A DNA stretch of 17,725 nt from a bacterium (GTDB lineage Bacteria; Margulisbacteria; Marinamargulisbacteria; SXXA01): positions 1 through 17,725 of the forward strand of contig JAGYJO010000010.1 of the NCBI GenBank assembly GCA_018402095.1, in the 5' to 3' direction. The notes under the pieces are model-generated. The model worked only from the letters and a program-made list of their open reading frames with translations, had not been told where the DNA came from and searched no databases. Positions 9,378 through 15,989 of the stretch are shown here, piece after piece (the first letter of the stretch is position 1; each line of letters begins with the position of its first letter). The position numbers and the translations under genes are program-made.

Positions 9378-9415
9378 TTTGCGTCTGTCGTTTATTTGAG
9401 TTGAGGAGCGTTTTG

Positions 9416-9915
9416 ATGAAAAAAATAATCATGCTGTTTTGTGCTTGTCTAAGCTCTGCTGTGACGGCCTATGATTCGCTAAGTCAGGTTTTGCCGGGTA
9501 TTCCAGTGAGTCGGCCAGTGCAACATCATCTGAGCAGACGGGTTTCACGGCACGTTTGTACAACCGGTTGCCGTCCTTGGGTTTGGATGTGGTGTGGGGT
9601 GGCTCTCTCTATGCTGCGGGTTCCAAAAATAAAGAGTTTGGGTTTTCTTTTCTGACCGGTCTTGAACTTAAAGCCCCTGTTTTCGGAGGTGTTGAGCTTG
9701 TAGCACAGTCAGGGAAATCATCGGTCAGAGGTTCTGCAGTGCGTTTGTTTCATACGGTGTCTTTGAACAAAAACTTTTTGTACAACCTGACAGAAAAAAT
9801 TCAGGTGGGATTGACGGTTGAATTGGCACGGTTTGCGATTGATGATGGCAATTCTTATGTTGCGGTGTTGAATGAAATCAAGCCTGTTGTTGCTGTAAAT
9901 ATCGCTTTGTTTTAG
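9416..9915 (+). pseudogene. Small secreted, probable outer-membrane beta-barrel protein, frameshifted
   Basis: The gene starts at an ATG preceded by GAGGAGCG and encodes a signal peptide (MKKIIMLFCACLSSAVTA). The frame is lost between about 9475 and 9540 and the sensible protein continues one frame over, through GFTARLYNRLPSLGLDVVWGG to the stop at 9915. One missing base explains it. The second part alternates hydrophobic and polar residues in strand-like blocks (FGFSFLTGLELKAP, VQVGLTVELARF-like) and ends VVAVNIALF. A C-terminal Phe after an alternating strand is the usual outer-membrane-barrel sorting signal. The restored length is about 166 residues, the size of an 8-stranded barrel or a porin fragment. 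I cannot name a family. Decay or sequencing error are both possible. Confidence 0.6.
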
Positions 9916-9929
9916 CTTTTTTGTTACAG

Positions 9930-9946
9930 GGGGGCATTGCGCCCCC
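9930..9946 (+). terminator. GC hairpin, possible terminator
   Basis: GGGGGC and GCCCCC pair around a 5-nt loop, 14 nt after the stop of the upstream gene. Only GATTT follows, so the T-tract is poor. It may act as a weak terminator or an mRNA-stabilising hairpin before the next ribosome site. Confidence 0.4.
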
Positions 9947-9971
9947 GATTTAGCCATACGAGGAGCGTCTC

Positions 9972-10514
9972 ATGGAAAAGTTTGAGTACCCGGATAATAT
10001 GGTGTGGCATCAGCCAGATAGTGCGCGTGCAGCCTTTGTCGCGCCAGGTGCGCAGGTGATGGGTAACGTGATTTTGGGTGAGAAATCCTCTGTCTGGTAT
10101 AACGCTGTTTTGCGTGGGGATATCAATAAGATCCAGATTGGGGATTATACCAATATTCAAGATGGCTGTGTCTGTCATGTGGAAAATGATCGTGCCTGCG
10201 TCGTCGGGAACTCTGTGACGGTTGGTCATAAAGCGGTGCTGCATGGCTGTGTGATCGAGGATGGGGTTCTCATTGGAATGGGTGCGATTGTTTTGAACGG
10301 TGCCGTTGTCCAGAAGGGTTCTGTGATTGGTGCTGGTGCGGTTGTGAAAGAAAACATGGTGGTTCCGCCGTATAGCCTGGTCGTGGGGGTGCCTGGCCGG
10401 GTGGTGAAAACATTGGGCCCAGAGAGCTATGAAACAAACGTAAAGTGGGCCGAAAAATATGTGCAACTGGCGAATTTTCATCAGTCCCATCAGGCGGGTC
10501 CTGCGTGTCGCTAA
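9972..10514 (+). CDS. Gamma-class carbonic anhydrase-like hexapeptide-repeat protein
   Basis: A 180-residue left-handed beta-helix protein of the gamma-carbonic anhydrase / YrdA / PaaY group, which form trimers with a metal site between subunits. Hexapeptide repeats run from about residue 20 to 140. The metal and catalytic positions of the Cam family are all present: Arg48 and Asp50 (AVLRGD), Gln63-Asp64 (NIQDG), His69 (CHV), His86 and His91 (GHKAVLHG). The ATG is preceded by AGGAG at good spacing. Members of this group may hydrate CO2 or act on CoA-linked substrates; the sequence does not settle which. The gene's end overlaps the start of the next gene. Confidence 0.92.
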   Translation: MEKFEYPDNMVWHQPDSARAAFVAPGAQVMGNVILGEKSSVWYNAVLRGDINKIQIGDYTNIQDGCVCHVENDRACVVGNSVTVGHKAVLHGCVIEDGVLIGMGAIVLNGAVVQKGSVIGAGAVVKENMVVPPYSLVVGVPGRVVKTLGPESYETNVKWAEKYVQLANFHQSHQAGPACR

Positions 10515-11413
10515 CGCAGCGTTGGGATTGTTCTGATCCAACGTGTGTGTTGCTCCTTGTGCATGGCATGACGGAGCATATGGCTTGTTATGCCTCGTTT
10601 GCTGGGTGGTGTGTTGCGCATGGTATTTCTGTAGTGGGTGTTGATTTGCCGGGGCATGGGCCTGCTGCCGCTGCGGATGCGTCTCTGGGTGACCCTGGGC
10701 CTGACGGGTGGGATGCCTTGGTGTCTGCGGCGTACCAATCCTATGTGACTGCGCGGGCGTTGTATCCGGCGGTTCCGTTGGTTGTTTTGGGTCATAGTAT
10801 GGGGTCTTATGTCGCGCAGGCGATGGTGTCTAGGTATCGTCCCGATATTCAGGGGCTTGTGTTGTCCGCGACATCGTATGAGTCCAGGTGGGTGACGGGG
10901 TCGTCATGGGTTTTGGCAAAACTCCTGGGTTTGTTTGGTGCTACTCGGCGAGGGGTTTTGTTTTATAACATTATTTATGGTGGGTTTAACCGATTTTTTC
11001 GTCCGGTCAAAACGCCTTTTGATTGGTTGAGTCGGGATGTGGGTTTTGTTTCTCGGTATATGTCGGACCCCCTGTGTATGTTTGTGCCATCGGTTCGTTT
11101 TTATAGCGCGTTGTTTTCTGGGTTGTACCGTCTTTATGGGTCTGCGTTGGCGTCGTTTCCAGACTTGCCTATCTACGTTTTGTCGGGTGATGCGGATCCC
11201 TTAGGCAAACAGCTTCGGTCGGTGATGCGGGTTGTTTCCTATCATCGGAACAAGGGGCGTCGTGTGGATACGGCTTTTTATCCGGGTGGACGTCACGTTA
11301 TGTTGGCGGAAACCAATGCCTTGGAGGTTTATGCGGATTTGCGTCGCTGGCTTTTGGCGACCGTTGTGGAAAAAAACTCTGTTGAAGGCGTCTCAATGGC
11401 TGACGCCCTTTGA
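10505..11413 (+). CDS. Alpha/beta hydrolase, monoacylglycerol lipase / lysophospholipase type
   Basis: A serine hydrolase with the full catalytic set: oxyanion segment LLLVHGMTEH, nucleophile elbow GHSMGS (Ser codon 10796-10798), acid in LSGDADPLG and base in GGRHVMLAE. The DLPGHG motif after the second strand is typical of the MGL/PldB group, which acts on monoacyl lipids. I chose the GTG at 10505, which has an AGGCGGG site and overlaps the previous gene by 10 nt. A GTG at 10445 would add 20 residues that partly resemble the family's first strand, at the cost of a 70-nt overlap. The last five codons (MADAL) and the stop come from the right end of the palindromic element at 11398-11449, so the original C-terminus may have been replaced. 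Confidence 0.87.
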   Translation: MSLTQRWDCSDPTCVLLLVHGMTEHMACYASFAGWCVAHGISVVGVDLPGHGPAAAADASLGDPGPDGWDALVSAAYQSYVTARALYPAVPLVVLGHSMGSYVAQAMVSRYRPDIQGLVLSATSYESRWVTGSSWVLAKLLGLFGATRRGVLFYNIIYGGFNRFFRPVKTPFDWLSRDVGFVSRYMSDPLCMFVPSVRFYSALFSGLYRLYGSALASFPDLPIYVLSGDADPLGKQLRSVMRVVSYHRNKGRRVDTAFYPGGRHVMLAETNALEVYADLRRWLLATVVEKNSVEGVSMADAL

Positions 11414-11449
11414 ATCCCTGTTAAGCCCCCTGGCGTAGGAAGTGGTTAC
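11398..11449. repeat. Truncated second copy of the palindromic element (right end)
   Basis: 52 bp identical, in the same orientation, to 4396-4447, including the right terminal repeat GGAAGTGGTTAC. The left end and the first hairpins are missing, and homology starts abruptly at GGCTGACGCC inside the third hairpin. It forms the 3' end of the hydrolase gene and the start of the spacer before rpmB. Confidence 0.93.
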
Positions 11450-11513
11450 GAAAACACCTCTTTCGAGGCTTTCTCTAGGCGGCGATTATATGCGGGTGAG
11501 TCGCTATCGTGTC

Positions 11514-11542
11514 TTGAGCTTCTGTTGGGGATATGATACAAA
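11514..11542 (+). promoter_or_regulatory. Possible promoter for rpmB
   Basis: TTGAGC (11514-11519) and TACAAA (11537-11542) are separated by 17 nt, 46 nt upstream of the rpmB start. The -35 box is good and the -10 box is weak. The AT-rich stretch that follows (TTTTAATTTAATTC) fits an untranslated leader. Confidence 0.45.
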
Positions 11543-11588
11543 TAAGGTCCTTTTAATTTAATTCAATTTTGGGAGAGGATAACCCCTG

Positions 11589-11876
11589 ATGGCACGCCAA
11601 TGTGAAATGTGTGAAAAACCACGCACAGGTAATAATGTTAGTCACTCCAATCGTAAAACAAGACGTCGCTGGTTGCCAAATCTTCAGTCTTTGCGTTTGC
11701 CTATCGAAGGTCTTACTGGCAAGGTTAAAATTTGTACATCTTGTTTGAAAACGGTTACGCGTAAGGTCATTGCCCGATACCCAGCTTTCTGTGGTATCAC
11801 CAGTTTCTATTTTCACATTGCCAATATCGTTTTCGATATTGGCAATGTGTTTTATGCCTATGACCCAACTTGTTGA
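11589..11876 (+). CDS. rpmB: 50S ribosomal protein L28, with run-on C-terminus
   Basis: The first 59 residues are L28: GNNVSHSNRKTRRRWLPNLQSLRLP is close to the family consensus, and the pairs CEMC and CTSC give the zinc-ribbon (C+) version. L28 of this type normally ends soon after the second pair, here near KTVTRK (about 11765). Instead the frame stays open for some 36 more codons into sequence that encodes motif I of the following HAD hydrolase, and stops only at 11876. So either a stop codon has been lost and L28 carries a foreign tail, or a base has been miscalled. The ATG follows GAGAGGA by about 9 nt. The L28 call is firm; the true end is not. Confidence 0.88.
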   Translation: MARQCEMCEKPRTGNNVSHSNRKTRRRWLPNLQSLRLPIEGLTGKVKICTSCLKTVTRKVIARYPAFCGITSFYFHIANIVFDIGNVFYAYDPTC

Positions 11877-12424
11877 TTCAGAAGATTTTGGTCCCACTTA
11901 AGTACCGAGACATGTTTCTCGAACATTTGTTTCATGCGCCGCTTTGGCAGCAGCTGGATCGTGGTGATTTGTCTGAAAAAGCTGCGTTAGCGGAGTTGTC
12001 TGTGATCTGTTCGGATGCCGCCTTTTTGTCGGGGTGTGAACAATTACTGACCCACTTTGCGTGTCATCTTGATCCTATTCCTGAAACGCATCACCTTCTG
12101 CAGGATCTTGCGTTGCATTATCCCGTCTATTTATTGACCAATTTTCAGTCCGAACCCTATAAACGATTGTTTGCGGTTTCTCCTGTTTTGTCGTTGTCTC
12201 GAGGGGCGGTGGTGTCTGCAGATGAAAACTGTATGAAACCGGAACCGTTGATTTATGACTTGCTTTTAGATCGTTTTGCTTTGGTTCCAGAACAAACGTT
12301 ATTTATTGATGATATGCCAGACAATATTTCTGCTGCACAGGCTAAGGGGATTCACGCCATACACTTTACGAATCCTCACTTGCTTCGTGATCTTTTGCAG
12401 TCATATAACCTTAAAGGAATCTAA
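11811..12424 (+). pseudogene. HAD-superfamily hydrolase (YihX-like, subfamily IA), frameshifted
   Basis: A haloacid-dehalogenase-fold phosphatase. Motif I lies in the rpmB frame as ANIVFDIGNVFYAYDPT. The rest lies one frame over, from 11870 (TTG codons, LIQKILVPLKYRD) to 12424, with motif II in YLLTNFQ, motif III Lys in MKPEPLIYD and motif IV in LFIDDMPDN. One missing base between 11864 and 11873 restores a continuous protein. If translation began at 11870 the product would lack the nucleophile Asp, so as written it is dead. No normal start codon exists in the motif I frame after the end of L28, so the original start is unclear. The stop overlaps the prfC start (TAATG). Substrate unknown. Confidence 0.82.
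11816..11847. repeat. Perfect 14-bp hairpin at the rpmB/HAD junction
   Basis: Arms 11816-11829 and 11834-11847 are exact reverse complements with loop TTTT. It lies inside codons for HAD motif I (IANIVFDIGN), so it is both coding and palindromic. TGTTTT follows on the plus strand, so it could attenuate transcription after rpmB. Confidence 0.8.
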
Positions 12425-14007
12425 TGCACTCTGAACTTTTGCGTCGCCGTACTTTTGGTATCGTGAGCCACCCGGACGCGGGGAAAACCACGTTGACAGA
12501 AAAGCTGTTGTTGTTTGGGGGCGCGATTCAGATCGCAGGTGCGGTGAAAGCAAAAAAAGCATCGCGTCATGCGACTTCCGACTTTATGGAAATAGAAAAG
12601 CAACGGGGTATTTCGGTGGCCACGTCGGTCATGGGATTTGAGTATCGTGATACCAAAATCAATCTTTTGGATACCCCTGGCCACAAAGATTTTTGTGAAG
12701 ATACGTATAGAACTTTGACCGCTGTAGACTCTGTCATCATGGTCATCGATGCCGCTAAAGGGGTTGAGGCCCAGACCTATAAACTCTTAGAGGTGTGTCA
12801 GATGCGTCGCACGCCGGTCATGACGTTTATGAACAAAATGGATAGAGAAACCAGAGAGCCTATTGAGCTATTGGATGAAGTAGAAGAGAAGTTGGGTATG
12901 ACCGTATGTCCTATGAGCTGGCCTATTGGTTCTGGGAAGTTGTTTAAGGGTGTTTACAACCTGTATGACAACACCTTGATTCTGTTTAAGGCGCACCATA
13001 ACCTCAAAAATCTAGAAGATGTGATCGCGGTAAAAGACCTTCAGGATCCGGTTTTGGATCGTGTGCTGGGTGAGTTGCAGGCCAATCAATTGCGTGAGGA
13101 TGTGGCCTTGGTGAAAGGTGTTTATCCTGCTTTTGACTTGGATGCGTATCTATCCGGTCGTGTGACCCCTGTTTTCTTTGGGAGTGCCTTGAATAACTTT
13201 GGGGTGAAAGAGCTTTTGGACTTTTTTATCCAAAAAGCGCCAAGCCCGTTACCCCGAGAAACAACAGCGGGTATGGTAGATCCCAAAGATCCTGCTTTTT
13301 CGGGTTTTATTTTCAAAATTCATGCCAATATTGATCCCCGTCACAGAGACCGAGTGGCGTTTTTGCGGATTTGCTCGGGTATGTTTGATAGACAGAAAAA
13401 AGTACATCATGTTCGTCTCAAGCGAGATATGAAAATCGCCAACCCAACAGCATTTATGGCACAAGACAAAGAAATCGTGGATACGGCGTATCCGGGGGAT
13501 ATCATTGGTATTCACGATACGGGGAATTTCAAAATCGGTGATACCTTGTCGTCTGGAGAGTCTTTTTATTTCAAAGGCATCCCCAGCTTTTCGCCTGAGA
13601 TTTTTCGGGTTTGTGTGAATACCAATCCGCTGAAATTGAAGCAACTGCAAAAAGGGTTGGAGCAGCTTTGTGAAGAAGGTGTTGCGCAGTTGTTTACAAC
13701 GGTGTTGGATCAACGACGCATTGTGGGCGTGGTGGGGGCCTTGCAGTTTGAGGTTATTCAGTATCGTTTGGAGCATGAATATGGAGCGCAATGTCGTTTT
13801 GATGCATTGAACTTTGCAAAAGCCTGTTGGTTGGAATCATCGGATTTTCAGACACTTGAAGCTTTTGTCAAAGATCGGAAATCTCAAATGGCGACTGACA
13901 AAGAAGGTCGTTATGTTTATCTCGCAGAAACCAGATGGAGTTTGGAACGCGAAATTCGTGAGAATCCCAAGATTTCTTTTTTATCCACGTCGGAGTCCCA
14001 CGCGTAA
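12424..14007 (+). CDS. prfC: Peptide chain release factor 3 (RF3)
   Basis: A 527-residue translational GTPase that removes RF1/RF2 from the ribosome after termination, of normal length and unbroken. The GTPase motifs are G1 SHPDAGKTTLTEK, G2 region EIEKQRGISVATSVM, G3 DTPGHKDF and G4 NKMDRE. The RF3-specific start RRRTFGIVSHPDAGKTT and the later ALQFEVIQYRLEHEYG are present. The ATG overlaps the stop of the HAD gene (TAATG) with AAAGGAA upstream, so it is likely coupled to it. It belongs to the plus-strand block starting at rpmB. Confidence 0.97.
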   Translation: MHSELLRRRTFGIVSHPDAGKTTLTEKLLLFGGAIQIAGAVKAKKASRHATSDFMEIEKQRGISVATSVMGFEYRDTKINLLDTPGHKDFCEDTYRTLTAVDSVIMVIDAAKGVEAQTYKLLEVCQMRRTPVMTFMNKMDRETREPIELLDEVEEKLGMTVCPMSWPIGSGKLFKGVYNLYDNTLILFKAHHNLKNLEDVIAVKDLQDPVLDRVLGELQANQLREDVALVKGVYPAFDLDAYLSGRVTPVFFGSALNNFGVKELLDFFIQKAPSPLPRETTAGMVDPKDPAFSGFIFKIHANIDPRHRDRVAFLRICSGMFDRQKKVHHVRLKRDMKIANPTAFMAQDKEIVDTAYPGDIIGIHDTGNFKIGDTLSSGESFYFKGIPSFSPEIFRVCVNTNPLKLKQLQKGLEQLCEEGVAQLFTTVLDQRRIVGVVGALQFEVIQYRLEHEYGAQCRFDALNFAKACWLESSDFQTLEAFVKDRKSQMATDKEGRYVYLAETRWSLEREIRENPKISFLSTSESHA

Positions 14008-14049
14008 CGCGTTTTGATCAATAATCGATTTAACTTAGGAGTGATAGCG

Positions 14050-14373
14050 ATGGCACATGCACATATGACGATGTTGGCTTTGGCGGAGAAATTGCCCACG
14101 CTGGCAGCTGAGGATATTGTTTTGGATGTTCGTGGTAGGGACGAATATGGCGCTGGCCATGTTTTGGGGAGTATGAATATTCCGCATGATGAAATTTTGC
14201 AGCATGTGTCGGAGTTGCGTCAGTACGGCCATTTGTATATTTATTGTAAATCGGGTGGTCGTTCGGGGTTTGTGTCCGATTTGCTTTCTAATATGGGGCT
14301 GACGAACCTCACGTGTATCTCAGGATCTGGAATGCCAGATTGGGTAGCTGCCGGGTTGCCTGTCGCCAAATAG
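14050..14373 (+). CDS. Rhodanese-like domain protein
   Basis: A 107-residue single-domain rhodanese. The domain runs from about residue 10 to the end: VLDVRGRDEYGAGHVLGSMNIPHDEI is the CH2A-type motif and YCKSGGRS holds the active-site Cys in a CxxGxRS loop, the form seen in PspE/GlpE-like sulfurtransferases. It would carry persulfide sulfur; the partner is unknown. The ATG at 14050 is chosen because TTAGGAG sits at proper spacing; an upstream TTG has no such site. There is no export signal, so it is probably cytosolic. Confidence 0.92.
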   Translation: MAHAHMTMLALAEKLPTLAAEDIVLDVRGRDEYGAGHVLGSMNIPHDEILQHVSELRQYGHLYIYCKSGGRSGFVSDLLSNMGLTNLTCISGSGMPDWVAAGLPVAK

Positions 14374-14406
14374 CTATTCGGCATAAGCGGTGATACTCTC
14401 TTTCCC

Positions 14407-15989
14407 ATGAATAATACACAGCTGGTGGACTACGTCGTTATTGGCAGTGGCATTGCCGGACTCAGTGCCGCAAAGTATTTGGGGGCACATGGGAAGACGT
14501 TGGTCGTGACCAAGGGCGCGATTCGTGAAGGGTCTACCCACTATGCGCAGGGGGGTATTGCTGTGGCTTTGGCGCCGAGTGATACGCCTGATTACCACCT
14601 GGAAGACACCCTAAAAGCTGGGGATGGCTTGTGTGATACAGATGCTGTCCAGGTGTTGGTCGAAGAAGGGCCTGCTCGGGTTCGTGAATTGATCCTGATG
14701 GGGGCTCAGTTTGATAGAGATGGTGAAAACTATTCGTATACGCAGGAGGCTGCTCACGGGCAACGGCGTATTCTTCACGCGGGGGATGCTACGGGACGTG
14801 AGATCGAAAAAACCTTGGGTAATGCCGTTTTGAATCAGGAAAATGTTCAGTTTTTGCCCAATACATCGGTGGTGCGTCTCTTGATGGACGCCGATCGTTG
14901 TGTCGGATGTGAGGTCATGTCTGAATCAGGACTGGCTCAAATTTTCGCGGGTGCGGTTATTTTGGCATCTGGCGGCTGTGGTCAGATTTACGCTTACAAT
15001 ACAAATCCGCCTGTTTCGACGGGTGATGGGGTCTCTTTGGCCTACGAGGTGGGTGCCCGTGTACAAGATATGGAGTTTTTTCAATTTCATCCGACGACCT
15101 TGTATTTGGGTGACAAGAAGCCTATTTCCCTCTTTCTCATTTCTGAAGCGGTTCGGGGTGAGGGTGCGGTATTGAGAAATATCTATGGGGAACGGTTTAT
15201 GCCCCAATATCATCCGGATGCAGAGTTGGCACCGAGAGATGTGGTGGCACGTGCTATTTTCCATCAAATGCAGCAAACGGATACACCCCATGTTTTTTTG
15301 GATTTGAGTCCTTGTCTGGGGGACGTGACCCAACGTTTTCCGACGATTGCGAAACGATGTCTATCGGCCGGAATTGATATTCGCCGTGACTTTGTACCGG
15401 TTGCGCCGGCGGCACACTATGCGATGGGTGGGGTGTCCACAGATTTGTCAGGTCGGACGACGCCGTGGTCTGTATGCGGCTGGTGAAGTGGCCTCTCTGG
15501 GGATTCACGGGGCCACATCGTTTGGCCTCGAATTCCCTTTTGGATGGCCTGGTGTTTGGGCATCGGGCAGCCAGGACGGCGGTTGTTGCTGCGGTTGTCC
15601 CTCGTATTGTGTCTGTTTTGCCCCCTGTTTCACCTGTGACCAGTGCGGATATGGCACAATGTTTGGCTGCCAAGGCTGAGATCCGGGATCTGATGTGGCG
15701 CTATGCTGGGATTATTCGGTCCAAAGAGGGCTTGACCCATGCGCTGGCCAGCTTGGCCCAGTTTCAGTGGGTGACGACGTTACCGATGACGACGGGTTTG
15801 GCGACTGAATTGAAATCTATGTGGATTGTGTCTGATTTGGTGTTGCGTTTTTCTCTGGAACGTACAGAGAGCCGTGGCGGACATTATCGGGAAGACTTTC
15901 CCACGCGAAATGACACCCACTGGCAGCGCCATTTGTCTAGAGAAAGAGGTGTTGCACATGTCGATACTGAACAAACTAAAAGGCCTTAG
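14407..15989 (+). pseudogene. nadB: L-aspartate oxidase NadB, two frameshifts
   Basis: A flavoenzyme that oxidises L-aspartate to iminoaspartate, the first step of de novo NAD synthesis. The first frame gives the FAD motif VVIGSGIAGLSAAKYL, STHYAQGGIAVAL, HAGDATGREIEKTL, GGCGQIYAYNTNPP, FFQFHPTTL and HYAMGGVSTDLSG. It then runs into TGA at 15484. The family motif RGLYAAGEVASLGIHGA follows one frame over, and NRLASNSLLDGLVFG one further still, up to 15989. Removing one C at 15463/15464 and one C at 15516 restores GRTTRGLYAAGEVASLGIHG and HGANRLASNSLL exactly as in the family, about 526 residues in all. The C-terminal YAGIIRS and ESRGGHYREDFP motifs are intact. nadA and nadC are not nearby. The ATG has no strong ribosome site. 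Confidence 0.93.
15943..15951 (+). promoter_or_regulatory. Ribosome-binding site for the dsbD-like gene
   Basis: AAAGAGGTG lies 6 nt before the ATG at 15958, within the end of nadB. It is much better than anything before the ATG at 16135, and supports the longer start. Confidence 0.6.

Noticed and set aside
15465..15989. The last 174 codons of the nadB region as a separate gene
   Set aside because: Its sequence is the C-terminal part of NadB in another frame, with a spurious N-terminus; it is merged into the nadB entry.
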